A program made the translations under genes and the position numbers. DNA of 48,718 nt from Pseudomonadota bacterium. Lineage in GTDB: Bacteria; Pseudomonadota; Gammaproteobacteria; Xanthomonadales; Rhodanobacteraceae. Below the pieces are notes generated by a model that ran no database searches, was not told the DNA's origin, and saw only the letters and a program-made list of their open reading frames with translations. Below, one piece after another: positions 1 to 7,098 of the stretch; the first letter of the stretch is position 1; each line of letters begins with the position of its first letter. The stretch spans positions 1 through 48,718 of the forward strand of contig JAFEFS010000037.1 in assembly GCA_018240465.1 (NCBI GenBank). The letters are read 5' to 3'.

Positions 1-149
1 AGATCGCGATCGAGATCGGCGAGCAGCGCCTCGACGTATTCGCGCTGCGGCAGTGAATCGGGTGCATTGTGCGAGTTGAAATCGCAGTACGGGCACTTCT
101 TCACGCACCACGGGATGTGGATGTACAGCGACAGTGGTGGCAGCGTCAT
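1..149 (-). CDS. hemW: Radical SAM heme chaperone HemW, N-terminal part (runs off the window)
   Basis: Only the first ~49 codons are present; the gene continues beyond position 1. The start is ATG at 149-147. The N-terminus contains YIHIPWCVKKCPYCDF, the CxxxCxxC cysteine triad that binds the radical-SAM [4Fe-4S] cluster, in the arrangement typical of HemW (formerly called oxygen-independent coproporphyrinogen oxidase-like YggW). HemW is known as a heme-binding chaperone that delivers heme to membrane respiratory enzymes. Its ATG overlaps the rdgB stop by 4 nt (ATGA), so it is translationally coupled as the third gene of rph-rdgB-hemW. Confidence 0.9.
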   Translation of the reverse strand, partial: MTLPPLSLYIHIPWCVKKCPYCDFNSHNAPDSLPQREYVEALLADLDRD

Positions 150-742
150 CGCGTTTCTGCGTGGAGCAACTCGCGCAGGCGCGCCAGCGCGAGTCCGCGG
201 TGGCTGACGCGATTCTTGGTCGCCGCGTCAAGTTCGCCCGCGGGGCCGTGCTCTGCGCTGGAGAACACCGGGTCGTAGCCGAAGCCCTTGTCGCCTTGCG
301 GCGCGCGCAGGATGTGGCCGCGCCAGAGGCCTTCGGCGATCAGCGGCGCGGGATCGTCCGCGTTACGAAGCAGCACCAGGGTGCAGTGGAAATGCGCGCC
401 GCGTTGTTCGTCCGGTACATCGCGCAGCACATCGAGCAGCTTGGCGTTGTTCGCGGCGTTGTCGCCGTGCCTGCCTGCGTAGCGCGCCGAGTACAGGCCC
501 GGCGCGCCGTCGAGTGTGTCGACGCAGATGCCGGAATCATCGGCGAGCGCGGGCAGGCCGGATGCGCGCGCGGCATGCCGCGCCTTGAGCAGCGCGTTTT
601 CGACGAAGGTCGCGCCGGTTTCCTCGGCGTCGCCAATGCCGAATTCGCTCTGCGCGACGAGTTCGATGCCGCTGCCGGCGAGCACCTCGCGAATCTCGGC
701 GAGCTTGCCGGGGTTGCTGCTGGCGAGGACGATCCTACGCAC
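146..742 (-). CDS. rdgB: dITP/XTP pyrophosphatase (non-canonical purine NTPase, RdgB/HAM1)
   Basis: The 198-residue protein hydrolyses dITP, XTP and similar deaminated purine nucleotides to monophosphates, cleaning the nucleotide pool. It shows the family hallmarks: N-terminal [12 protein letters not shown] (residues 2-13, phosphate binding), [16 protein letters not shown] (metal-binding acidic residues) and the C-terminal GFGYDPVF and KNRVSHRG motifs. I chose the GTG at 742-740 because it starts the conserved strand directly; an in-frame ATG at 796 would add 18 unconserved residues inside rph. The start overlaps the rph stop by 8 nt and the stop overlaps the hemW start by 4 nt, so the three genes look like one operon. 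Confidence 0.95.
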   Translation of the reverse strand: MRRIVLASSNPGKLAEIREVLAGSGIELVAQSEFGIGDAEETGATFVENALLKARHAARASGLPALADDSGICVDTLDGAPGLYSARYAGRHGDNAANNAKLLDVLRDVPDEQRGAHFHCTLVLLRNADDPAPLIAEGLWRGHILRAPQGDKGFGYDPVFSSAEHGPAGELDAATKNRVSHRGLALARLRELLHAETR

Positions 743-1466
743 GCGCAAGAGCCTCGCGCTGGTGCGCCAGCAATTCGCCGATGCCCTTTTGCGCAAGACC
801 GAGCAGCGCGTCGAGCTCGTCGCGGCGGAACGCGTGGCCTTCGGCCGTGCCTTGCAGTTCGATGAAGCCGCCGCCGTCGTTCATGACGACGTTCATGTCG
901 GTGTCGCAGTCGGAATCCTCGGGGTAGTCGAGGTCGAGCACGGGCACGCCGCGGTAGACGCCGACCGAAATCGCCGCGACTGCGCCGAGGATCGGTTTCT
1001 TCTTCAGCATCCCGCGCTTGGTCAGCGCATCCACCGCATCGACGAGCGCGACGTAGGCGCCGGTGATCGCCGCGGTGCGTGTGCCGCCGTCGGCCTGCAA
1101 CACATCGCAGTCGAGCGTGATCGTGCGCTCGCCGAGCGCGGCGCGATCGACGCAGGCGCGCAGGCTGCGGCCGATCAGGCGCTGGATCTCCATCGTGCGA
1201 CCGCCCTGGCCGCCGCGCGCGGCTTCGCGTTGGGTGCGCTCCTTGGTCGCGCGCGGCAGCATGCCGTATTCGGCGGTGACCCAGCCCTCGCCCTTGCCGC
1301 GCAGGAACGGCGGCACTTTTTCCTCGACGCTGGCGGTGCACAGCACGCGCGTGTCGCCGAATGCGATCAGCACCGAGCCTTCGGCGTGGCGGGTGTAGCG
1401 GCGCTCGATCGTGACCGCGCGCAATTGGTTGGCGGCGCGGCCGCTGGGGCGGGAAAGTGGGGACAT
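735..1466 (-). CDS. rph: Ribonuclease PH
   Basis: The 243-residue protein is a 3'-5' phosphorolytic exoribonuclease that trims tRNA 3' ends. Visible family features are the N-terminal [11 protein letters not shown], the [16 protein letters not shown] block, [16 protein letters not shown], the arginine-rich phosphate-binding region around [10 protein letters not shown], and [19 protein letters not shown] near residue 120. Length matches the family (about 240 aa), so it is intact, unlike the frameshifted E. coli K-12 allele. Start ATG at 1466-1464; upstream in-frame starts would add about 70 unconserved residues. It heads the rph-rdgB-hemW operon and is divergent from yicC. Confidence 0.96.
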   Translation of the reverse strand: MSPLSRPSGRAANQLRAVTIERRYTRHAEGSVLIAFGDTRVLCTASVEEKVPPFLRGKGEGWVTAEYGMLPRATKERTQREAARGGQGGRTMEIQRLIGRSLRACVDRAALGERTITLDCDVLQADGGTRTAAITGAYVALVDAVDALTKRGMLKKKPILGAVAAISVGVYRGVPVLDLDYPEDSDCDTDMNVVMNDGGGFIELQGTAEGHAFRRDELDALLGLAQKGIGELLAHQREALARA

Positions 1467-1681
1467 GCGTGGGCTCCGTTTGCAGACGGGAAGTTTAGCA
1501 GGCGGGATTCGCAGCAAGGAAAAAGAGCAGGGCCGCCATTGCGGCTTCACTCGCGCTGCGCGCTCGCCCTTCGGGCCAGCTCCGCTGTTCACGCTTCGCC
1601 TGTCGCCGGAATGGCGAGCTTTCGAATTCCGAAACCGCGTCCCGCTATACTTCGCCTCCGAATTCCACGGCGACACCGCCC
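1467..1681. promoter_or_regulatory. Divergent rph/yicC intergenic region with a possible yicC promoter
   Basis: This 215-bp spacer must hold both divergent promoters. On the plus strand TATACT at 1646-1651 is a good -10 candidate about 30 nt before the yicC ATG; the best upstream hexamer (TTCGAA at 1621-1626, 19-bp spacing) is a poor -35. A small perfect hairpin, GCCGC-CATT-GCGGC, lies at 1532-1545. Nothing else recognisable. Confidence 0.35.
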
Positions 1682-2560
1682 ATGATCCGCAGCATGACCG
1701 CCTTCGCCAGCGCCGACGCCGACACGCCCTGGGGCGCGTTGGGCTTCGAGTTGCGCTCGGTGAACCACCGCTACCTCGAACTCGGCCTGCGCCTGCCCGA
1801 CGAATTGCGCGCGATCGAGCCGGCGCTGCGCGAACGCGTGGCGGCCCGGCTCACGCGCGGCAAGGTCGACCTGAGTCTGCGTTTCCGCGCCAGCGATGCG
1901 GCATCGAGCGAGATCCGCCTCGACGACGCCGTGCTCGACAAACTCGAAGTCACCGCCGCGCTGTTCGCCGAGCGCTTTCCCAAGCTCAACGTGGATTTCG
2001 CCAGCCTGCTCGCCTGGCCCGGCGTGCTCAAGCGCGAGGAAGTCGATCAGGAAGGACTGCGTCACGCCGCGCTCGACCTGCTCGATCGCGCGTTGGCCGA
2101 CATGGTCGCCACGCGCGCGCGCGAGGGCGAGCGCCTCGGCGGCTTCCTGCGCGAGCGCCTCGACGGCATCGCGCGCCTCGTCGCCGACGTGCGCGGCTGG
2201 CTGCCGGACATCCGCCGCGCGCTGCGCGCGCGTCTCGAAGCGCGGCTCGCCGAAATCACGCAGTCGGTCGATTCGCTGCGCGCCGACAACAGCCGGCTCG
2301 AACAGGAACTCGTGCTGCAACTCTCGCGCATCGATGTGGACGAGGAACTCGACCGCCTGACCGCGCACATCGCCGAGGCGCGCCGCATTTTGGCTGCTCC
2401 CGATCCGGCTGGCCGACGGCTGGACTTCCTCATGCAGGAATTCAACCGCGAGGCGAACACGCTCGGTTCGAAATCGGTCGACCAACGCACCACGCAAGCG
2501 GCGATCGATCTGAAAGTACTGATCGAGCAGATGCGCGAACAGGTGCAGAATATAGAATAG
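1682..2560 (+). CDS. yicC: YicC-family endoribonuclease
   Basis: The 292-residue protein belongs to the YicC/YloC family, whose members cleave RNA endonucleolytically. It begins with MIRSMTAF and has SVNHRYLEL near residue 27, both family signatures. The C-terminal DUF1732 part has [21 protein letters not shown], another hallmark. The middle (residues ~100-230) is charged and probably helical. Full length for the family. ATG at 1682; the stop is 4 nt before gmk, and yicC-gmk adjacency is common in bacteria, so the two are probably cotranscribed. Confidence 0.92.
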   Translation: MIRSMTAFASADADTPWGALGFELRSVNHRYLELGLRLPDELRAIEPALRERVAARLTRGKVDLSLRFRASDAASSEIRLDDAVLDKLEVTAALFAERFPKLNVDFASLLAWPGVLKREEVDQEGLRHAALDLLDRALADMVATRAREGERLGGFLRERLDGIARLVADVRGWLPDIRRALRARLEARLAEITQSVDSLRADNSRLEQELVLQLSRIDVDEELDRLTAHIAEARRILAAPDPAGRRLDFLMQEFNREANTLGSKSVDQRTTQAAIDLKVLIEQMREQVQNIE

Positions 2561-2564
2561 GCCG

Positions 2565-3179
2565 ATGCCGGGAACCCTCTACATCGTCGCCGCGCCCTCG
2601 GGCGGCGGCAAAACCAGCCTTACCCGCGCGCTGCTCGAGCGCGAGCCGAACATCGTCCTGTCGGTGTCGTACACCTCGCGCCTGCCGCGGCCGGGTGAGG
2701 TCGACGGCGTGCACTACCATTTCGTTTCGCGCGGCGTGTTCGAGGAGATGGTCAAGCGCGGCGAGTTCTTCGAGCACGCGGTCGTGCACGGCGACCTCAA
2801 GGGCACCTCACGCACGGCGGTCGAGCGCACGCTCGCCCAGGGCAAGGACGTGCTGCTCGAAATCGACTGGCAGGGCGCGCGCCAGGTGCGTGCGCAGATG
2901 CGGGACACGGTGAGCATCTTCATCCTGCCGCCGTCGCGCGTCGAACTCGAACGTCGCCTGCGCTCGCGCGCGCAGGACTCGGAGGCGACGATCCGCCGCC
3001 GCCTCGCCGATTCGCGCGAGGACATCGCGCATGCGGTCGAGTTCGACTACATCGTGGTCAACGACGATTTCGCCACCGCGTTGTCCGACCTGCGTTCGAT
3101 CGTGACGGCGCGGCAGCTGCGTGCGGCGAGCCAGCGCGAGCATTGCGCCGCGTTGCTCACCGACCTGCTCAAGGATTGA
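2565..3179 (+). CDS. gmk: Guanylate kinase
   Basis: The 204-residue enzyme phosphorylates GMP to GDP with ATP. The P-loop APSGGGKTS is at residues ~9-17, followed by the GMP-binding [21 protein letters not shown] block (residues ~34-55) and [11 protein letters not shown]. Length matches the family. It starts 4 nt after yicC. In many gammaproteobacteria the next genes are rpoZ and spoT; here these lie about 21 kb downstream at 24563, with nudK, the mla operon and a sugar-utilisation locus in between. Confidence 0.97.
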   Translation: MPGTLYIVAAPSGGGKTSLTRALLEREPNIVLSVSYTSRLPRPGEVDGVHYHFVSRGVFEEMVKRGEFFEHAVVHGDLKGTSRTAVERTLAQGKDVLLEIDWQGARQVRAQMRDTVSIFILPPSRVELERRLRSRAQDSEATIRRRLADSREDIAHAVEFDYIVVNDDFATALSDLRSIVTARQLRAASQREHCAALLTDLLKD

Positions 3180-3186
3180 TTCGCGC

Positions 3187-3762
3187 GTGAATCCCGACAT
3201 CGACATCGTCAAGACCGAAGTCCTTTCCGACAACTGGTACGTGCTGCGCAAGGTTCATTACCGCATGCGCAAGCCCGACGGCAGCTGGGTCGAGCGCACG
3301 CGCGAAGCCTACGACCGTGGCAATGGCGCGACGATTCTGCTCTACGACTTGCCGCGCCGCACGGTGCTGCTGACGCGGCAGTTCCGCCTGCCGACCTACG
3401 TCAATGGCAACGCCTCGGGCATGCTTGTCGAGACTTGCGCAGGTCTGCTTGATGCAGACAAGCCCGAGGACGCCATTCGCCGCGAGACGCGCGAGGAAAC
3501 CGGCTATGAGATCGGCGAAGTGCGCAAGGTGTTCGAGGCGTACATGTCGCCGGGATCGGTGACCGAGATTCTGCATTTCTTCGTCGCCGAATACTCGGCC
3601 GCCGAGCGCGTGAGCGACGGCGGCGGTGTCGAAGACGAGGACATCGAAGTCGTGGAGATGGGTTTCGACGCGGCGCTGGCCGCGATCTCCAGCGGCGCGA
3701 TTCGAGACGGCAAGACGATCATGTTGTTGCAGTACGCGGCCCTGCATCTGTTCGGTCGCTGA
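3187..3762 (+). CDS. nudK: NudK-like Nudix hydrolase (GDP-mannose pyrophosphatase)
   Basis: The 191-residue protein has the size of E. coli NudK, which hydrolyses GDP-mannose and related nucleotide sugars. The Nudix box is visible as [22 protein letters not shown] (residues ~83-104, with the RE..EE metal-binding glutamates), followed by the YMSPGSVTE segment typical of the ADP-ribose/GDP-mannose pyrophosphatase subgroup. I chose the GTG at 3187, seven bases after the gmk stop, because it gives the [19 protein letters not shown] start typical of NudK; an in-frame ATG at 3121 lies inside gmk. Substrate assignment is by family only. Confidence 0.85.
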   Translation: MNPDIDIVKTEVLSDNWYVLRKVHYRMRKPDGSWVERTREAYDRGNGATILLYDLPRRTVLLTRQFRLPTYVNGNASGMLVETCAGLLDADKPEDAIRRETREETGYEIGEVRKVFEAYMSPGSVTEILHFFVAEYSAAERVSDGGGVEDEDIEVVEMGFDAALAAISSGAIRDGKTIMLLQYAALHLFGR

Positions 3763-3877
3763 GTCCGGACGCGTGGAGGTCGTGCCGGCGCCGCGCTGCG
3801 CCGCCTGACGAGGCGCTTAACCGTTTCCTTGCATCGCTTCCGTTGCCCGCGGCCTTCCGGTAAGGTGGCCGCACCCG

Positions 3878-3900
3878 GGCGCGTCGTGCGCCGTTTTCTT
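3878..3900 (+). terminator. Terminator-like hairpin with T-tract just upstream of mlaF
   Basis: GGCGC (3878-3882), loop GTCGT, GCGCC (3888-3892), then GTTTTCTT. This has the form of an intrinsic terminator closing the yicC-gmk-nudK unit. However, it ends only about 7 nt before the mlaF ATG, where no promoter could fit, so transcripts reaching mlaF must pass through it. It could act as an attenuator or control translation of mlaF. Confidence 0.5.
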
Positions 3901-3907
3901 GTTTGAG

Positions 3908-4747
3908 ATGAGCACCGAACCGCGACCGCCCGCCGCCGACAGCAAACCGGTCCCTGATCCGTTGATCAAGGTTCGCGGCCTGTCGACCGTGCTCAACGGC
4001 AAGACGATCTTCGACAACGCCCATCTCGATATCCCGCGCGGCAGGATCACCGCGGTCATGGGCCCCAGCGGCACCGGCAAGACCACGTTGATGCGCCACA
4101 TCACCGGCCAGCTCGCGCCGGACGCGGGCGAGGTCTGGGTCGACGGGCAGAACGTGGTCAAGCTCGATCGCGCGGCGTTGTTCGCGCTGCGTGAAAAAAT
4201 CGGCTACCTGTTCCAGAACTCGGCCCTGCTCACCGACTACTCGGTGTTCGAGAACGTCGCGTTTCCGCTGCGCCAGCACCTCGATCTGCCCGAAGTGCTC
4301 GTGCGCAATCTCGTGCTGACCAAGCTGCAGGCGGTCGGCCTGCGCGGCGCGGCCGAGCTGATGCCGCACGAGCTGTCGGGCGGCATGATGCGCCGCGTCG
4401 CGCTCGCGCGTGCAATCGTGCGCGACCCGATGCTGATCATCTACGACGAGCCGTTCGTCGGCCTCGACCCGATCGCGCTGAACCAGATATTGAAGCTGAT
4501 CCGCACGCTCAACGACTCACTCGGCATCACCAGCATCCTCGTCGCGCACGAGCTGGCCGCCGTGCGCCTGATTGCGGACAGCATCTTCCTGATCGCCGGC
4601 GGCAAGATCGCCGCGCACGGCACGCCAGACGAGCTCGCGCGCGGCGAAACGCCGTGGACCAGGCAATTCTTCACCGGCGCGGCCGACGGCCCGGTGCCGT
4701 TCCAGTATCCGGCGCCGGACTATGCCGTGCAGTTGGGGTTGGCATGA
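3908..4747 (+). CDS. mlaF: Phospholipid ABC transporter ATP-binding protein MlaF
   Basis: The 279-residue protein is the cytoplasmic ATPase of the MlaFEDB inner-membrane complex, which returns mislocalised phospholipids from the outer membrane. Walker A GPSGTGKT is at residues 52-59, the Q-loop at LFQNSALLTD (~101-110), the ABC signature LSGGM at 156-160, and Walker B IIYDEP at 177-182, followed by the switch histidine in LVAHE. The LSGGM signature and the FQNSALLTDYSVFENVAFPLR run are typical of the MlaF group. ATG at 3908 has no clear Shine-Dalgarno sequence; a TTG three codons upstream (3899) is possible but lies in the terminator-like T-tract. It overlaps mlaE by ATGA. Confidence 0.95.
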   Translation: MSTEPRPPAADSKPVPDPLIKVRGLSTVLNGKTIFDNAHLDIPRGRITAVMGPSGTGKTTLMRHITGQLAPDAGEVWVDGQNVVKLDRAALFALREKIGYLFQNSALLTDYSVFENVAFPLRQHLDLPEVLVRNLVLTKLQAVGLRGAAELMPHELSGGMMRRVALARAIVRDPMLIIYDEPFVGLDPIALNQILKLIRTLNDSLGITSILVAHELAAVRLIADSIFLIAGGKIAAHGTPDELARGETPWTRQFFTGAADGPVPFQYPAPDYAVQLGLA

Positions 4748-5511
4748 GCGCGGTGCGCAAACCCCCCTATTTCGTCGATGGCATCGCCCAGGTCGGCGCC
4801 TGCGGCCTGTTCCTGCTGCAGATCCTCGCTGCGGTTCCGCGCAGCCTGCGCCACATCAAGGAAACGATCCGCCAGATCTGGTTCGTCGGTGCGATGAGCC
4901 TGACCATCATCATGACCTGCGGCTTGTTCGTCGGCATGGTGCTCGGCCTGCAGCTCTACTATGTGCTGTCGATCTTCGGTGGCACGGCGGCGCTCGGCAC
5001 GGTGGTGTCGCTGTCGTTGTACCGCGAGCTCGGCCCGGTCGTCACCGCGCTGCTGTTTGCCGGCCGCGCGGGCACTTCGATCACCGCCGAAATCGGTCTG
5101 ATGCGCGCGACCGACCAGATCTCGGCAATGGAAATGATGGCGGTCGATCCGCTTGCCTACGTCGTCGCGCCACGCTTCATCGCCGGAGTGATCGCGATGC
5201 CGCTGCTCGCCTGCGTGTTCAACGCGCTCGGCATCTTCGGCGCGCATCTGGTCGGGGTGAGCTGGCTCGGTCTCGACAACGGCACGTTCTGGTCAAACAT
5301 GACTTCGAGCGTGGACGTGTGGAAGGACGTGATCAACGGCGTGTGGAAGAGTGTCGCCTTCGGTGCGGTGTGCACCCTGATCGCAACCTTCCAAGGCTAC
5401 ACGACCGCGCCGACCAGCGAAGGCGTGGCCTATGCGACGACGCGCACCGTGGTGTTCTCCTCGATCGCGACCCTCGCGCTCGATTTCGTAATGACGGCAT
5501 TTTTGATGTGA
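4744..5511 (+). CDS. mlaE: Phospholipid ABC transporter permease MlaE
   Basis: The 255-residue membrane protein is the permease of the Mla complex (MlaE/Ttg2B family, formerly DUF140). It shows hydrophobic segments around residues 45-75, 80-110, 140-175 and 190-255 and the family region LYRELGPVVTALLFAGRAGTSITAEIGLMRATDQISAMEMM (residues ~96-136). The ATG at 4744 overlaps the mlaF stop (ATGA), indicating coupling. Length matches E. coli MlaE (260 aa). A palindromic repeat element follows before mlaD. Confidence 0.95.
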   Translation: MSAVRKPPYFVDGIAQVGACGLFLLQILAAVPRSLRHIKETIRQIWFVGAMSLTIIMTCGLFVGMVLGLQLYYVLSIFGGTAALGTVVSLSLYRELGPVVTALLFAGRAGTSITAEIGLMRATDQISAMEMMAVDPLAYVVAPRFIAGVIAMPLLACVFNALGIFGAHLVGVSWLGLDNGTFWSNMTSSVDVWKDVINGVWKSVAFGAVCTLIATFQGYTTAPTSEGVAYATTRTVVFSSIATLALDFVMTAFLM

Positions 5512-5646
5512 GATTCGTAAAAGAAAGCCACGAAGACACGAAGTAAAAGCCACGAAGAACGGCAAGGCGAACTACTTGTTTTCGTTTTTCTTCGTGATCT
5601 TCGTGTCTTCGTGGCAGCGCTTTTGATCTACAGGAAATTCGTAAAA
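5501..5646. repeat. Palindromic repeat element inserted between mlaE and mlaD, flanked by duplicated sequence
   Basis: A perfect 17-bp inverted repeat has arms GCCACGAAGACACGAAG (5527-5543) and CTTCGTGTCTTCGTGGC (5599-5615); a further partial copy GCCACGAAG sits at 5549-5557. The element is bracketed by two copies of TTTTGAT...ATTCGTAAAA, one at 5501-5522 overlapping the mlaE stop and one at 5621-5646 whose last A begins the mlaD ATG. The outer copies look like a duplicated target, so before insertion mlaD would have started about 10 nt after mlaE. The RNA could fold into a long hairpin between mlaE and mlaD. Confidence 0.85.
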
Positions 5647-6155
5647 TGGCACAACGACAATCCTTCCAGATCGGCACCGGGCTATTCATCCTGCTCGGCT
5701 TCGCCGCGCTCGCCTACCTCGCGACGCAAACCACGTCGGTCGCGAACTTCAGCCAGGGCGACAGCTACGATCTCAAGGCGCGCTTCACCAACGTCGGCCA
5801 GCTCAAGCTGCGCGCACCGGTCAAGGTCGCCGGCGTGCGCATCGGTTCGGTCGCCGACGTCGTGCTCGAGCCGGACAAACTCGATGCGCTCGTGACGCTG
5901 TCGATCGACAAGCGCTTCAGCAAAATTCCCGACGACTCGGCCGCGGCGATATTCACCAGCGGTTTATTGGGCGACCAGTATGTTGCGCTCCAGCCTGGCG
6001 GCTCGCCGGACATGTTCAAGAACGGCGACGAAGTGATCCTGACCCAGAGTTCGATGCAGCTCGAGGAGTTGATCGGCAAGTACCTCGTCGGCAGCGGCGA
6101 CAAGCCGGGCGCCGGCAAGCCCGACGATGCCGCCAAGCCACAGGCGAAACCGTAG
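5646..6155 (+). CDS. mlaD: Outer membrane lipid asymmetry protein MlaD (MCE domain)
   Basis: The 169-residue protein has one N-terminal transmembrane anchor (residues ~10-30, IGTGLFILLGFAALAYLAT) and a periplasmic MCE domain (residues ~40-120) with YDLKARFTNVGQLKLRAPVKVAGV and the conserved GLLGDQYVAL. MlaD forms a hexamer on the MlaFEB transporter that passes phospholipid to or from MlaC. The C-terminal 20 residues are a low-complexity Pro/Lys/Ala tail. ATG at 5646 is preceded by CAGGAA, a usable ribosome-binding site lying within the downstream flank of the repeat element. Confidence 0.95.
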   Translation: MAQRQSFQIGTGLFILLGFAALAYLATQTTSVANFSQGDSYDLKARFTNVGQLKLRAPVKVAGVRIGSVADVVLEPDKLDALVTLSIDKRFSKIPDDSAAAIFTSGLLGDQYVALQPGGSPDMFKNGDEVILTQSSMQLEELIGKYLVGSGDKPGAGKPDDAAKPQAKP

Positions 6156-6213
6156 AACCGGTGACGGCGGGCGGATGCATGGGTGCCCGCGGAAGTACTC
6201 AACAAGGTGACGT

Positions 6214-6852
6214 ATGCGCATTCTCTATTCCCTGCTTAGTATCTTCGCGCTGGCGACGGCGGCTCCGGCATTCGCCGATTCGCCCGCGCCCAACCAGGTC
6301 GTGCAGAGTCTCGTCGACGACCTTGGCAAGACGATGGACAAGCACCGGGCAGAACTGGCCAAGGATCGTGAGGGCCTGATCAAGGTCATCGACCAGATCG
6401 TGCTGCCGCACTTCGACATCGACTACGCCTCGATCCTCGTGCTCGGTCAGAACGCGCGCACGGCGACACCGGAACAGCGCGCACGCTTCGCCAGGGCGAT
6501 GTACAACTCGATCACCCATCGCTACGCCGAAGGCCTGCTCAAGTACACCGAAGGCCGCGTGCGCGTGCTGCCGCAGCAGGGCGAGCTCAACGACAAACGC
6601 ACGCTGGTGCGCACCCAGGTCGTGCTCGACGACGGCAAGCTCGTGCCGGTCGACTACGCATTCCGCAAGACGACGCAGGGCGACTGGAAGGCCTACGACG
6701 TGATCATCGAGGGTATTTCCTACGTGACCAACTACCGCAACCAGGTCGCCGAGGAAATCCAGAAGTCCAGCCTCGATGCGCTGACCTCGCGCCTGGAAAA
6801 CCAGGGCGCCAAGGCACTCGAATCGATGGACTCGGAAGGCATCAAGAAGTGA
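6214..6852 (+). CDS. mlaC: Periplasmic phospholipid-binding protein MlaC
   Basis: The 212-residue protein has a signal peptide (MRILYSLLSIFALATAAPAFA) and the MlaC/Ttg2D fold; the family segment VLPHFDIDYASILVLG lies at residues ~64-79 and the C-terminal GDWKAYDVIIEGISYVTNYR at ~157-176. It shuttles phospholipids between outer-membrane MlaA and the MlaFEDB complex. ATG at 6214 has AAGGTG 5 nt upstream. The 58-nt gap after mlaD carries a hairpin with arms GCGGGC (6167-6172) and GCCCGC (6185-6190), which may separate mRNA halves. Confidence 0.95.
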   Translation: MRILYSLLSIFALATAAPAFADSPAPNQVVQSLVDDLGKTMDKHRAELAKDREGLIKVIDQIVLPHFDIDYASILVLGQNARTATPEQRARFARAMYNSITHRYAEGLLKYTEGRVRVLPQQGELNDKRTLVRTQVVLDDGKLVPVDYAFRKTTQGDWKAYDVIIEGISYVTNYRNQVAEEIQKSSLDALTSRLENQGAKALESMDSEGIKK

Positions 6853-6859
6853 GCGCCGC

Positions 6860-7087
6860 GTGAGGATCACCTTCGCCAACGCCGCGACCGCGCTGCGCGA
6901 CGTGCCGGCGGCGGATACCGTGGACTTGTCCGGGCTGACCGATGTGGACAGCGCGACGCTGGCCGTGCTGATCGCCTGGGCCGCGAAGGCGCGCGCGCGC
7001 GGCAGCACATTGCATTGCCTCAACGCCCCGCAAGCGCTGCGCAATCTGGCGCATCTTTCCGACGTCGACGGCCTGCTCGGCCTTTGA
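6860..7087 (+). CDS. mlaB: STAS-domain protein MlaB
   Basis: The 75-residue cytoplasmic protein matches the STAS domain of MlaB, the small subunit that binds MlaF and is needed for ATPase activity. The core VDLSGLTDVDSATLAVLIAW (residues ~21-40) fits the STAS strand-loop-helix. It is shorter than E. coli MlaB (97 aa) but complete as a domain. GTG start 7 nt after mlaC. It is the last gene of mlaFEDCB; the convergent glycosidase gene ends 11 bp away, and mlaA lies 16 kb downstream on the other strand. Confidence 0.88.
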   Translation: MRITFANAATALRDVPAADTVDLSGLTDVDSATLAVLIAWAAKARARGSTLHCLNAPQALRNLAHLSDVDGLLGL

Positions 7088-7098
7088 CGCGGCCAAGC

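Noticed and set aside
5527..5615. The palindrome between mlaE and mlaD as a simple terminator
   Set aside because: It has no T-tract after the right arm, is not GC-rich, and the duplicated flanks point to an inserted repeat element.
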